Assembly (NCBI RefSeq): GCF_023507705.1
Contig: NZ_JALBGD010000010.1
Span: 124,001-188,000, forward strand
Reading direction: 5' to 3'
Length of the DNA: 64,000 nt
Source: Stappia sp. WLB 29
GTDB taxonomy: Bacteria; Pseudomonadota; Alphaproteobacteria; Rhizobiales; Stappiaceae
Of the stretch, positions 25,576 through 34,629 are shown one piece after another. Position 1 is the stretch's first letter. Every line of letters begins with the position of its first letter. The notes under the pieces were generated by a model. The model did not search any database, was not told where the DNA came from, and saw only the letters and a list, made by a program, of their open reading frames with translations. The translations under genes were made by a program, and so were the position numbers.

Positions 25576-26859
25576 TCATGCCGCCAGATGGTTGCGGATG
25601 AGAACCGCAAGGCCGACGAGGCCGCCCCAGGCGGAAATGCACAGCACCAGAACCACTGTCCACGACCAGATCCGGCGCGGATACTCGGCATCTTCCGGCA
25701 GGGTCGGCTGCATCACGACCGCCGTATAGACCTGCCTCCGGTCAGCGTCCAGCCGGGCCCGCTCGTATTCCAGGCTCGCCTGGGTGTACTGCTTGCGGGC
25801 GATCTCCTGGTCGAGCAGGTAGCGGTCGAACAGCGCCTTGGTGGTGGACAGCGTCTCGCCGGTGCTGCCCGGCGAGGCGATTTCCCGGCGCAGGCGCGCG
25901 ATCTCGCCCTCCAGTGTCTCGATCTGCCGGGTGAGGAACTGCATCTGCGGCGTGTCGGCGTCCATCGAGCCGAGCAGGGTCTGCCGCCGCACCTTCATCT
26001 CGGTGAGGCGCACCTCCAGCTCGGTCGCGACCGCCGAGATCGACTTGGCATAGGTCTCCGGATCGAGCAGGCCGGTGGTGTTGCGCAGGTTGGCAAGGTC
26101 CTCGCTCAGGGTCTTCAGCCGATCCTGCGCCTGGTCGAGGTCCTGGCGGTTGAACTGCAACAGGTCGGCGCGGGCGCGGACCGACAGGTCGTTGACCAGT
26201 TCGTCGATGGCCTCGAGGATCAGCCGGTTGATCTGCTGCGCGTCCTCGGCCGAGAAGGCCTGCACCGAGACGGTGACGATGCCCGACAGGCTCTCCACAT
26301 GGACGCCGACGCGCTCGCGCCAGTAGTCCATGAAGTCCTCGATCGGATCGCCTTGGGGGAAGCGCGAGAAATAGTCGATACCGGGCGCGTTGAACTTGGC
26401 GAACAGGTCGATGCGCTCCTGCAGCCGGTCGATCAGCGCCCGGCTGTGCACATAGCTCTCCACCACCTTGGCCTCCTGCATCAGGTTGCCGGTGGGAAGC
26501 CCGGTGAGCGACATGAAGGCGGCGGGCGCGGAGGCCTTGAAGTTGCGCAGCGAGAACTGCATCTCGGACGCGTAGCGGTCCGAGGCGATGAGGCCGAAAT
26601 AGATGCCGGACACCAGCACCGGCACCAGCACCACCAGCAGCCAGCTGGCGGCAACCGACATGAGGAACAGCCGTTCGCCGCGCCGGCGGCGGAAGCCGCC
26701 GCCGCCGATGACGCGACGGTTCGAGCGGATGCGCCGGCTGGCCTCCTTGAGGGCCGCCGAGATCGCTTCCGTTCGCTTGCCGCTTCTGGGCGCTTCCTCG
26801 ACAAGGTCGCCGCCGCCGAGCACCACGTCTATCAGCGCGTCCGACATCTTCTCCGCCAT
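25576..26859 (-). CDS. KpsE-family capsule export protein (copy b)
   Basis: A 427-residue protein with the same plan as the next gene. It has a cytoplasmic N-terminus with an Arg-rich stretch, TM1 (LFLMSVAASWLLVVLVPVLV), and a periplasmic domain starting ASEMQFSLRNF. The Wzz-like segment LSGIVTVSVQAFSAEDAQ is present, followed by a coiled coil at about 220-360. TM2 near the C-terminus is WTVVLVLCISAWGGLVGL, ending RNHLAA. The two copies are clearly paralogous but not close (compare SGIVTVSVQAFSAEDA with SGIITVEATAFSAEEA). The ATG at 26859 has GGAAGG upstream at a slightly long distance. Together they could form a hetero-oligomeric periplasmic conduit. It lies 28 bp after kpsT. Confidence 0.85.
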   Translation of the reverse strand: MAEKMSDALIDVVLGGGDLVEEAPRSGKRTEAISAALKEASRRIRSNRRVIGGGGFRRRRGERLFLMSVAASWLLVVLVPVLVSGIYFGLIASDRYASEMQFSLRNFKASAPAAFMSLTGLPTGNLMQEAKVVESYVHSRALIDRLQERIDLFAKFNAPGIDYFSRFPQGDPIEDFMDYWRERVGVHVESLSGIVTVSVQAFSAEDAQQINRLILEAIDELVNDLSVRARADLLQFNRQDLDQAQDRLKTLSEDLANLRNTTGLLDPETYAKSISAVATELEVRLTEMKVRRQTLLGSMDADTPQMQFLTRQIETLEGEIARLRREIASPGSTGETLSTTKALFDRYLLDQEIARKQYTQASLEYERARLDADRRQVYTAVVMQPTLPEDAEYPRRIWSWTVVLVLCISAWGGLVGLAVLIRNHLAA

Positions 26860-26887
26860 CCGCGCCAGGCCTTCCGGCCCGGCACCG

Positions 26888-27541
26888 CTACATGTTCAAC
26901 TGCTTGTACATCTCGACCGCATCCGAGACCGAATCGAAGAAATACATCTTTCCATCGGCCAGCACGATGCCACGGTCGCAATACATCTGCACAAGCTCGA
27001 TGCTGTGCGAGATCATGATCATATCCGAATATTGCTTGCGTTTGTTGAACTCGTCCCGGCAACGCTGCTGGAAGCGGGAGTCGCCCACCGCCATGACCTC
27101 GTCGATCAGGTAGCAATCGAAGTCGATCGCCATCGACAGTCCGAAGGCGAGACGCTGCTGCATACCGGAGGAATATGTGCCGAAGGGGGCGTCGATGAAG
27201 GGGCCGAGCTCGGAAAAGTCCTCCACGAAGCGCACCGCCTTGCGGATGTCCTGCCGGTAGACGCGGGCGACGAACTGGATGTTCTCGCGCCCGGTCAGCG
27301 CCGGATGCAGGCCGCCGGCGAACCCGAGCGGCCAGGACACGCGCGCCTCGCGCACGATGCGGCCGCTGTTGGGCATCTCCGTGCCGGCGATCAGCCGCAT
27401 CAGGGTCGACTTGCCCGCGCCGTTGATGCCCATGATCCCGTAGCTGACGCCCTTGTCCAGCCGGAAGCTGATATGGTCCAGCACGATCTTGAGCGTCTTC
27501 TGCGTGCGGTAGAATTTGAAGACGTCCTGGAACCTGATCAT
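26888..27541 (-). CDS. kpsT: Capsular polysaccharide ABC exporter ATP-binding protein KpsT
   Basis: A 217-residue ABC ATPase that energises capsule export with KpsM. Walker A is GINGAGKST, the signature YSSGMQQRLAFG, Walker B CYLIDEVMAVGD, and ISHSIELV holds the switch histidine. The short length and ...FQQRCRDEF segment are typical of KpsT/BexA rather than of the longer Wzt, which carries a C-terminal carbohydrate-binding domain. The ATG overlaps the kpsM stop (ATGA). This organisation (kpsM-kpsT-kpsE) is the classical group 2/3 capsule transporter. Confidence 0.93.
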   Translation of the reverse strand: MIRFQDVFKFYRTQKTLKIVLDHISFRLDKGVSYGIMGINGAGKSTLMRLIAGTEMPNSGRIVREARVSWPLGFAGGLHPALTGRENIQFVARVYRQDIRKAVRFVEDFSELGPFIDAPFGTYSSGMQQRLAFGLSMAIDFDCYLIDEVMAVGDSRFQQRCRDEFNKRKQYSDMIMISHSIELVQMYCDRGIVLADGKMYFFDSVSDAVEMYKQLNM

Positions 27542-28323
27542 TTCATCAAGAGCTTTCCGCGCACCGCCCGCTCCGCCGCAAAGCCCAGCAGCAGGGTGAA
27601 GAGCGACACCTGCACCACATACATGGGCTCGACCGTGCTGCCGCCGTAACCGTCGTAATAGGCGGTGCGGAGCCACGATATGCAGTGATAGAGCGGGTTG
27701 TAGACGATGTATTCCAGCACCCAGTGCGGCATCATGCTGGGCAGGTAGAGCGCGCCGGAGGTGATCCACTGGGCGATCATGATCAGGATGAAGATCGCCA
27801 CCCACATGGGAAACAGCACCAGGATCACGCAGCTGAGCAGGCCGACCGAGATGCCGTAGAGCACCGTGACCGCGATGGCGGCGATGGCGATGTCGGGCCG
27901 GTTGGGCAGGAAGTCGACGCCAGCGATGTAGAGGATCGTGCAGAAGGCGAGCAGCACGCACATGGCGGTGATCATCTCCAGCAGCGCGCGCGCCAGGATG
28001 ATGTCGATCACCTTCACCACCGGGAACAGCAGCATCGGCTTGTTCTGCTGGATGGCGAGCATCATCATCCGCCCGGGATACAGGCACAGGATGTAGGGCA
28101 TGATGCCGGTGCCGAAGAACACGACATTGTTGGTGCCGAGCGGCACCGCGCGGCCGATCGCCACCCACACGCCGAGCATCGCCAGAAGGTGGGTGAGCGG
28201 CCACGCGACCGCGATGACGAAACCGATCGCCGTGCGCCCGAACCGGGTGCGCATGTCGCGCAGGATGAGCGCGCCCAGCACGGCCTTCTGATTGGCCAGG
28301 GCGGCGACGAAGGACGTCCTCAT
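27538..28323 (-). CDS. kpsM: Capsular polysaccharide ABC exporter permease KpsM
   Basis: A 261-residue ABC-2 type inner-membrane permease with about six transmembrane segments. The N-terminal ILRDMRTRFGRTAIGFVIAV and the region YNPLYHCISWLRTAYYDGY near the C-terminus are characteristic of KpsM/BexB/Wzm. The ATG at 28323 follows GGGAGTGAC. It heads the export operon kpsM-kpsT-kpsE(b)-kpsE(a)-sulfotransferase-like protein. An oxidoreductase gene on the same strand lies 106 bp upstream. Confidence 0.92.
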   Translation of the reverse strand: MRTSFVAALANQKAVLGALILRDMRTRFGRTAIGFVIAVAWPLTHLLAMLGVWVAIGRAVPLGTNNVVFFGTGIMPYILCLYPGRMMMLAIQQNKPMLLFPVVKVIDIILARALLEMITAMCVLLAFCTILYIAGVDFLPNRPDIAIAAIAVTVLYGISVGLLSCVILVLFPMWVAIFILIMIAQWITSGALYLPSMMPHWVLEYIVYNPLYHCISWLRTAYYDGYGGSTVEPMYVVQVSLFTLLLGFAAERAVRGKLLMK

Positions 28324-28429
28324 GTCACTCCCGAAGCTTCCGGTCCCGCCGGCGGATGTTGCATTGCGGGATAATTGACCGGGGAACGCGACGATTCCAT
28401 GGCATGTCCGGACCGGCAGGGCAATGCGG

Positions 28430-29524
28430 CTATTCCCCCAGCCGGTCGGCGACGAGACCGGCCAGCGCCAGAGCCGAGGTGAGGCCGGGCGACTCGATGC
28501 CGTAAAGCGCCACGAGGCCGGCATGGCCGTGCTCGCGAGGTCCGTCGATGCGAAAGTCCGCCGCCGGCTCGCCGGGGCCGGAGATCTTCGGCCGGATGCC
28601 GCTGTAGTCGGGCCGGAGCGCGCCGTCGGCAAGGCCCGGCCAGTATTTGCGGATCTCGGCATAGAAGCCGTCGGCGCGGCGCGGGTCGACCGTGTAGTCG
28701 AGGCCGTCGATCCATTCCACGTCCGGGCCGAAACGGGCCTGGCCGCCCATGTCGAGCGTCAGGTGGACGCCGAGGCCGCCGGGCTCGGGAACCGGATAGA
28801 CCAGCCGCGAGAAGGGCGCCCGGCCCGAAATGGAGAAGTAGCAGCCGCGGGCGAAATAGGCCTTCGGTGCCTGCGTGCCGGAAAGGAGGGCGGCAAGCGA
28901 GGGCGCGCCGTGCCCGGCGGCGATGACGAGGTTGCGGCAGGTGAGGGCGAAGCCGTCGGCGCCATCCGCCACCGTAAGCCGGTAGCCGCCGTCGATCCTG
29001 CCGAGCCCCGTCACCTTCGTGCCGCAGACCACCTGGCCGCCATGCGCCTCCAGCCCGCCCTGCAGGGCCTGCATGAAGGCGTGGCTGTCGATGATGCCGG
29101 TGGAGGGGGAGAGCAGCGCGCCCTCGCAGGCAAGATGCGGCTCCAGCGCCAGAGCCTCGGCGCGGGTGAGAAAGCGCAGGTCGTCGACGCCGTTCGCCTC
29201 CGCCCTGGCGCGGATCGCCGACAGCGTCTCGACCTGGTCGGGCGCGGTCGCGACGATCAGCTTGCCGAGCCGGCGGTGGGGAACGCCGTTCTCCTCGCAG
29301 AAGCGGTAGAGCAGCTCGCGCCCGGCAAGGCAGGCGTGCGCCTTGAGGCTGCCGGCCGGATAGTAGATGCCGGCATGGATCACCTCGCTGTTGCGGGCGC
29401 TGGTCTGCGAGCCGATGATCGTGTGCTCTTCCAGCACCATCACCTCGTGGCCGCGCAGGGCGAGGTCGCGCGCGGCCGCAAGGCCGATCACGCCGGCGCC
29501 GATCACCACCGTCTCGACATCCAT
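28430..29524 (-). CDS. FAD-dependent oxidoreductase, LhgO/DadA (DAO) family
   Basis: A 364-residue flavoprotein. The dinucleotide-binding motif is [19 protein letters not shown]. The segment [18 protein letters not shown] and the C-terminal [14 protein letters not shown] are strongly reminiscent of L-2-hydroxyglutarate oxidase LhgO, which is about 400 residues in E. coli. The ATG at 29524 is preceded by AAGGAG with six bases of spacing. Proteins of this type oxidise 2-hydroxyacids or amines and pass electrons to quinone or O2. Its presence between export and rhamnose genes is not obviously functional; it could be a housekeeping enzyme or could oxidise a sugar acid. Confidence 0.8.
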   Translation of the reverse strand: MDVETVVIGAGVIGLAAARDLALRGHEVMVLEEHTIIGSQTSARNSEVIHAGIYYPAGSLKAHACLAGRELLYRFCEENGVPHRRLGKLIVATAPDQVETLSAIRARAEANGVDDLRFLTRAEALALEPHLACEGALLSPSTGIIDSHAFMQALQGGLEAHGGQVVCGTKVTGLGRIDGGYRLTVADGADGFALTCRNLVIAAGHGAPSLAALLSGTQAPKAYFARGCYFSISGRAPFSRLVYPVPEPGGLGVHLTLDMGGQARFGPDVEWIDGLDYTVDPRRADGFYAEIRKYWPGLADGALRPDYSGIRPKISGPGEPAADFRIDGPREHGHAGLVALYGIESPGLTSALALAGLVADRLGE

Positions 29525-29636
29525 CCCCCGCTCCTTCAACAGCTGCCGGCAAAGCGCCGCATTTCCGTGTGACGTCGCTTAGGCCATCGGCAGGGGCGCC
29601 GCAACAGGCGGGAATCGTTCTGGTTGCGCTGCGGCC

Positions 29637-29665
29637 TTGTTCGCCTCGGTTGCGTCTTCTATACA
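29637..29665 (+). promoter_or_regulatory. Possible sigma-70-type promoter upstream of rfbC
   Basis: TTGTTC at 29637-29642 and TATACA at 29660-29665 are separated by 17 bp, and transcription would start about 40 bp before the rfbC ATG. The hexamers are only partial matches to consensus, so this is a candidate. Confidence 0.35.
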
Positions 29666-29715
29666 ACGCCAGGTCCGTTCCGGTACCCGAACTCTCAAGC
29701 ACAGGCTTTCTTTTC

Positions 29716-30273
29716 ATGTCGGTCGATGTTGTCAGCCTCGAAATTCCCGAAGTGAAGATTATCCGGCCAAGGAAATTCGGCGATCATCGCGGTTTCTTTT
29801 CCGAGGTCTACAACAGGAAGGCCTTCGCGGAGGCCGGGATCGAGCTGGATTTCATCCAGGACAACCATTCCTACTCGGCGGAAGCGGGGACCCTGCGCGG
29901 CCTGCACTACCAGGGCGGGGAGTTCGCCCAGGACAAGCTGGTGCGCTGCATACGCGGCCGGATCCTCGACGTGGCGGTCGACATCCGCAAGGCCTCTCCG
30001 ACCTTCGGCAAATGGGTGTCGGCGGAGATCTCCGCCGCCGAATGGAACCAGATCCTGGTACCGGTCGGCTTCGCCCACGCGATCCTGACCCTCGAGCCGG
30101 ACACGGAGATCATCTACAAGGTCACGGGCCACTACGCGCCCACCCACGATTTCGGCATCCGCTGGAACGATCCGGACCTCGCCATCGACTGGGGCGTCGA
30201 CGAGGACAAGGTGATCCTCTCGGACAAGGACAAGGCGCAGCCCTTCTTCAAGGATGTGGTCCACTGGTTCTGA
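29716..30273 (+). CDS. rfbC: dTDP-4-dehydrorhamnose 3,5-epimerase
   Basis: A 185-residue cupin-fold enzyme that epimerises C3 and C5 of dTDP-4-keto-6-deoxyglucose on the way to dTDP-L-rhamnose. Conserved segments are DHRGFFSEVYN, QDNHSYS, LRGLHYQ (catalytic His), DKLVRCIRG (Lys), VPVGFAHAILTL and YKVTGHYAPTHDFGIRWNDP (catalytic Tyr). The ATG at 29716 fits the family N-terminus, though there is no strong ribosome site. It starts the rfbC-SDR-rfbD-rfbA run. Confidence 0.92.
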   Translation: MSVDVVSLEIPEVKIIRPRKFGDHRGFFSEVYNRKAFAEAGIELDFIQDNHSYSAEAGTLRGLHYQGGEFAQDKLVRCIRGRILDVAVDIRKASPTFGKWVSAEISAAEWNQILVPVGFAHAILTLEPDTEIIYKVTGHYAPTHDFGIRWNDPDLAIDWGVDEDKVILSDKDKAQPFFKDVVHWF

Positions 30274-30505
30274 CACGTCTTGCGCGAAGCGGGCCGGCAC
30301 GCGACGACGATTTCTTGAAGATTCGCGAAAGTGCGGGTTGATCGGATCGTCTTGCGCTGCAAAATGCGGCCGTCGGTAAGCGACATCGCGTGATCCTGGG
30401 CGAGAGTCGGGCAGGGAAGAAGGCATCCGGGGCAGGAGGCCTTCCTGGAAATGCAAGGGGCTGGCAGTTGTGCCGGCCTGCAACTCGAACGCGGTCGGTG
30501 TTTGC

Positions 30506-31528
30506 ATGGAAACTGTTCTGGTTACAGGTGCGGGCGGCTATATCGGCACGACTCTGGTGCCCTTGCTGCTGGAGGCGGGCTACGCGGTGCGCGCGGTCGA
30601 CCGCTTCTTCTTCGGCCGCGACCTGCTGCCCGAGCACGAGCGGCTGGAGATCGTGCGCCAGGATGCCCGGCTGATCGATCCGGCGCTGTTTGCCGGCATC
30701 GACCATGTGATCGACCTCGTCGCCATTTCCAACGACCCCTCCGGCGAGGAATTCAGCCGCGAGACCGACCAGATCAACCACGTCTCGCGCGTTCGCACCG
30801 CAAAGCTCGCCCGCGAGGCCGGCGTCAAGCGCTACGTCCTGCCGTCCTCCTGCAGCCTCTACGGCTTCCAGGAGCCGGGCGTCATCGCCACCGAGACGAC
30901 GCCGACCAATCCGCTGACCGCCTATGCGCGCGCCAACGAGATGGCCGAGCACGGCGTGCTGCCGCTCGCCTCGGACGATTTCACGGTGGTGGTGCTGCGC
31001 CAGGCGACCGTCTACGGCTACAGCCCGCGCATGCGCTTCGACCTTGCGATCAACGGCATGGTGTTCGGCGCCTGGAAGACCGGCAAGCTGCCGCTCATGC
31101 GCGACGGCACCCAGTGGCGCCCGATGGTGCATGTGCGCGACACGGCCCGCGCCCAGATCTTCATGCTGAGCGCCCCGGCCGAGAAGATCAACGGCCAGAT
31201 TTTCAATGTCGGCTCGGACGAGAACAACTACCAGATCGGCCCGCTGGCGCAGATCGTCGCCGACACCCTGCCGAACGATGTCGCCATCGAATGGTACGGC
31301 GACCCCGACCACCGCTCCTACCGAGTCGGCTTCGACAAGATCGAGGCGCTGGGCTTCAAGGCCGAGCTGACGGCGGTGGACGGGGTACGCGACGTTCTGG
31401 CGGCGCTGGAAGACGGGCGTACCGACAAGACGACCCAGACCATCACGCTCGCCTGGTACAAGGAACTGGTCACCTGGCACGAGCGCATCAAGGAGCTCGA
31501 GCTCAACGGCGGCATGCTGCGCATCTGA
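30506..31528 (+). CDS. Extended SDR sugar-nucleotide epimerase/dehydratase-like protein with altered active site
   Basis: A 340-residue NAD-dependent SDR. The Rossmann motif is LVTGAGGYIGTTLV at the N-terminus. PSSCSLYGFQEP is the Ser-containing segment. The position of the YxxxK pair reads YARAN (Tyr140, Asn144), so the catalytic lysine is replaced by asparagine. WRPMVHVRDTARAQ and FNVGSDENNYQIG are normal family features. It sits between rfbC and rfbD, 232 bp after rfbC and 7 bp before rfbD. It is not a standard RfbB (dTDP-glucose 4,6-dehydratase). It may act on a deoxysugar nucleotide, or may have lost redox activity. Specificity unknown. Confidence 0.78.
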   Translation: METVLVTGAGGYIGTTLVPLLLEAGYAVRAVDRFFFGRDLLPEHERLEIVRQDARLIDPALFAGIDHVIDLVAISNDPSGEEFSRETDQINHVSRVRTAKLAREAGVKRYVLPSSCSLYGFQEPGVIATETTPTNPLTAYARANEMAEHGVLPLASDDFTVVVLRQATVYGYSPRMRFDLAINGMVFGAWKTGKLPLMRDGTQWRPMVHVRDTARAQIFMLSAPAEKINGQIFNVGSDENNYQIGPLAQIVADTLPNDVAIEWYGDPDHRSYRVGFDKIEALGFKAELTAVDGVRDVLAALEDGRTDKTTQTITLAWYKELVTWHERIKELELNGGMLRI

Positions 31529-31535
31529 GGTTCCC

Positions 31536-32411
31536 ATGAAGACGATCCTCCTTGGTCCCGGCGGCCAGCTCGGTACGGATATCCGACGGGCGAACGAGGC
31601 CGCGGGCAGCGTGCTGGACATTGTCCCCGTCGGCCGCGACCGGCTCGACCTTGCCGACTTCGACCGGGTGCGCGAGCTGCTGTCGACGGCCGACTTCGAC
31701 GTGCTGGTGAACTGCTCCAGCTATCACAAGACCGACGAGGTCGAGGGCAACGCCCAGCAGGCTTTCACCATCAACGCCCATCTGGTCGCGCTGCTGGCCG
31801 AACTGGCGCAGGCGAGGTCGGCCCGCTTCGTCCATGTCTCGACCGACTACGTGTTCGGCGGCCAGGACAAGCGTGAGCCTCTCGACGAGGCCGACCCGCG
31901 CGCACCGGTCAACGTCTACGGCGCCAGCAAGGCGATGGGCGAGGATCTGGCCCGGCTCGCCTGCGAGAACACGCTGATCCTGCGCGTCGCCTCGCTATTC
32001 GGCGTGGCCGGCGCCAGCGGCAAGGGCGGCAATTTCGTCGAGACGATGATCCGCTTCGGCCGCGAGCGCGAGCACTTGCGCGTCGTCGCCGACCAGCACA
32101 TGTCGCCGACCTCGACGAAGGACATCGCCGCCGCGCTGCTGACCATGCTGCGCGACGAGGTGCCCTCTGGCATCTGGCATGTGGTGAATTCCGGCGCGAC
32201 GACCTGGCACGGCTTCGCCGAGGAGATCATCCGCAGGTCCGGCATCAAGGCGAGTGTCGAGGCGATCCCGTCTTCCGAATTCCCGACGCCGGCGCGCCGG
32301 CCGGCCTATTCCGTCCTGTCGAACGAAAAACTGGCTTCCGTCATCGGCGCCCCGCGCCCCTGGCAGGAGGCGCTGGACGACTATCTCGCCGAGAAGGGGT
32401 ACCTGGCGTGA
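31536..32411 (+). CDS. rfbD: dTDP-4-dehydrorhamnose reductase
   Basis: A 291-residue SDR that reduces dTDP-4-keto-L-rhamnose to dTDP-L-rhamnose with NAD(P)H. It has [10 protein letters not shown] at the N-terminus, [22 protein letters not shown], the catalytic pair in [12 protein letters not shown], and [14 protein letters not shown] lies just before the ATG. Its stop overlaps the GTG start of rfbA (GTGA). Asn-Cys-Ser-Ser in place of the common Asn-Ala-Ala-Ala is a small variation. Confidence 0.88.
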   Translation: MKTILLGPGGQLGTDIRRANEAAGSVLDIVPVGRDRLDLADFDRVRELLSTADFDVLVNCSSYHKTDEVEGNAQQAFTINAHLVALLAELAQARSARFVHVSTDYVFGGQDKREPLDEADPRAPVNVYGASKAMGEDLARLACENTLILRVASLFGVAGASGKGGNFVETMIRFGREREHLRVVADQHMSPTSTKDIAAALLTMLRDEVPSGIWHVVNSGATTWHGFAEEIIRRSGIKASVEAIPSSEFPTPARRPAYSVLSNEKLASVIGAPRPWQEALDDYLAEKGYLA

Positions 32412-33277
32412 GGGGCATCGTGCTTGCCGGCGGGTCCGGCACCCGCCTTTATCCGCTGACCCGGGTGACCAGCAAGCAGTTGCTGCCGGTCTACGACAAG
32501 CCGATGATCTACTATCCGCTGTCGGTGCTGATGCTGGCGGGCATCCGCGAGATCCTGATCATCTCCACCCCGCGCGACCTGCCGAGCTACGAGGCGCTGC
32601 TGGGCGACGGCAGCCAGTGGGGCATCAAGCTCTCCTATGTGGTGCAGCAGGAGCCGCGCGGCCTGGCGGAAGCCTTCATCCTGGGCGAGCGCTTCATCGA
32701 CGGCAGCCCCTGCGCCCTGGTGCTCGGCGACAACATCTTCTACGGCCACGGCCTGTCCGAGCGGCTGGTCAAGGCCTCGGCGCTGACCGCGGGCGGCAAG
32801 GTCTTCGCCTATCACGTGCAGGATCCGCAGCGTTACGGCGTCGTCGAGTTCGACGAGGCCGGCCGCGCGGTGTCGCTGGAGGAAAAGCCGGCGAGCCCGA
32901 AGTCCAACTGGGCGGTGGCCGGCCTCTATTTCTACGATGCCGAAGTGGTGGAGCACGCCCACCAGGTGCGCCCATCCGCGCGCGGCGAGCTGGAAATCAC
33001 CGACATCAACCGCCGCTATCTCGAGGCGGGCCAGCTGACGGTGGAAAAGCTCGGCCGGGGCTTTGCCTGGCTCGACACCGGCACCCACGACAGCCTGATG
33101 GAAGCCTCGGAATTCATCCGGGCGATCGAGCACCGGCAGGGGCTGAAGGTCGCCTGCCTGGAAGAGATCGCCATGGTGAACCGCTGGATCGCCCCGGAAG
33201 ATGTCGCCGAACTCGCCAAGCCGCTCGCCAAGACGCTGTATGGCGAGTACCTCCTGCAGATCAGCGGACGAAAATAG
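32408..33277 (+). CDS. rfbA: Glucose-1-phosphate thymidylyltransferase
   Basis: A 289-residue nucleotidyltransferase making dTDP-glucose from dTTP and glucose-1-phosphate, the first step to dTDP-rhamnose. Signatures: [79 protein letters not shown], and [13 protein letters not shown]. The GTG start overlaps the rfbD stop. The pathway gene rfbB is not in this window and must be elsewhere if dTDP-rhamnose is made. Confidence 0.93.
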   Translation: MRGIVLAGGSGTRLYPLTRVTSKQLLPVYDKPMIYYPLSVLMLAGIREILIISTPRDLPSYEALLGDGSQWGIKLSYVVQQEPRGLAEAFILGERFIDGSPCALVLGDNIFYGHGLSERLVKASALTAGGKVFAYHVQDPQRYGVVEFDEAGRAVSLEEKPASPKSNWAVAGLYFYDAEVVEHAHQVRPSARGELEITDINRRYLEAGQLTVEKLGRGFAWLDTGTHDSLMEASEFIRAIEHRQGLKVACLEEIAMVNRWIAPEDVAELAKPLAKTLYGEYLLQISGRK

Positions 33278-33289
33278 GCCAGACGGAAC

Positions 33290-34612
33290 ATGCTCGGGCA
33301 GGTCATCCACCCAGTCATCTTCTTCTTCTACAAGATCCTGAACAGGCTCTGGTACCTGTACTGGTACTTCCTCGTCATCATGCCCTACGAGGTCTATGCC
33401 CGCTTCGTCTGCCGGCTGGACCCCAAGCTCTACTCGGAAAAGCGCCGCATCCTGGGCGTGACCGAGGGGCGCCGCTCGCACGAGGGCAAGCGCTTCGCGA
33501 TCTTCGTGATCTACACGAAGGCCGACATCCAGGTCTTCACCCGCACGGCCATCGACGCGCTCAACGCGCGCGGCATCAACATCGTCTTCGTGACCAACAT
33601 GCGGGCGAGCGGCGATGTGCGCGAGGACCTGCTGGACAATTGCCATCTGCTCATCGAGCGCGAGAACCTTGGCCGCGACTTCGGCGCCTACAAGGACGGC
33701 TTCAGCCTGCTGCGCAAGCGCGAGCCGGTGATCGACAAGCTGATCCTGATGAACGACAGCGTCTACTACCTGCCGAGCGGTCTCGACGAGATCTTCGCCA
33801 AGCTGGACGCGGACGAACCGTTCATCGGCCTCACGGAAGTGTTCGAGCACCACTATCACGTCCAGTCGTTCCTGCTGGCGTTCAACCGCGAAGTGATCGA
33901 GGCGCCGGCCTTCCTGGAATACTGGGACACGTACCTGCCGATCAGCACCCGTCGCTGGTCGGTGCACAAGGGCGAGGTGGGCCTGACCAAATGCGTGCTG
34001 CGCAAGGTCGGCCAGGGCCCGCACATCATCGTCAACCCGGTCGAGGTCTACAACGTCCTCGTCGGGATGGACTTCGGCGAACTCAAGTCGACCATCGACC
34101 TGGTGCCGTTCCGCAACAGAAACCTGCTGCGCAAGCAGCTCTACAAGCTGATCGAGATGCGCTCCAGCCAGGCGATCTCCGAGGAGGCGCTGGCGCAGGG
34201 CCAGTTCATCGAGCGGTTCGCCGATCTCGTCACGGCGGCGCGCGCCAAGGGCACGTCGCTGGCCGACGACGACGACGTCACCAAGGCGCTGGACCTGCGC
34301 TACGACTTCCAGAGCCGGCGCAACCTCAGCGACTTCAAGGTGGCCGAATTCATCGAGGGCTACGTCAAGCTGCTGACCGAGCGCAACCAGATCCATTTCG
34401 GCGGATTTCTCTACTACAAGTTCCTCGGCATCCCGGTCCTGAAGCGCGACCTGGTCTATCGCGGCGTCTACACGTTCGAGCAGATCAACAAGATCATCGA
34501 CGAACTGGACCTGCCGTTCGCCGAGGAAATTCGCGTCGACATCCGCAGCAAGGGGATGGGGCGCTACTACAAGGGCTTCAAGAAGGTCCTGTTCCGCTAC
34601 GGCTCGATCTGA
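33290..34612 (+). CDS. RgpF-family (rhamnan synthesis F) glycosyltransferase-like protein
   Basis: A 440-residue protein of the rhamnan synthesis F family, found in rhamnose-polymer and capsule loci. The core FAIFVIYTKADIQVFTRTAI, ERENLGRDFGAYKDGFSLL and LILMNDSVYYL (containing the NDS acidic site) is diagnostic. The N-terminus has a hydrophobic, aromatic-rich segment (VIFFFYKILNRLWYLYWYFLVIMPYEVY) that probably anchors it to the membrane. The C-terminal about 120 residues are of unknown role. Placed 12 bp after rfbA, it likely transfers rhamnose or a related sugar during capsule assembly. Confidence 0.82.
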   Translation: MLGQVIHPVIFFFYKILNRLWYLYWYFLVIMPYEVYARFVCRLDPKLYSEKRRILGVTEGRRSHEGKRFAIFVIYTKADIQVFTRTAIDALNARGINIVFVTNMRASGDVREDLLDNCHLLIERENLGRDFGAYKDGFSLLRKREPVIDKLILMNDSVYYLPSGLDEIFAKLDADEPFIGLTEVFEHHYHVQSFLLAFNREVIEAPAFLEYWDTYLPISTRRWSVHKGEVGLTKCVLRKVGQGPHIIVNPVEVYNVLVGMDFGELKSTIDLVPFRNRNLLRKQLYKLIEMRSSQAISEEALAQGQFIERFADLVTAARAKGTSLADDDDVTKALDLRYDFQSRRNLSDFKVAEFIEGYVKLLTERNQIHFGGFLYYKFLGIPVLKRDLVYRGVYTFEQINKIIDELDLPFAEEIRVDIRSKGMGRYYKGFKKVLFRYGSI

Positions 34613-34629
34613 GGATGAGGGCAGCAATC

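Noticed and set aside
25497-25579. A 27-codon reading frame whose ATG overlaps the kpsE(b) stop
   Set aside because: It ends almost at once at the kpsE(a) start and shows no family features. It may be a leader effect at most.
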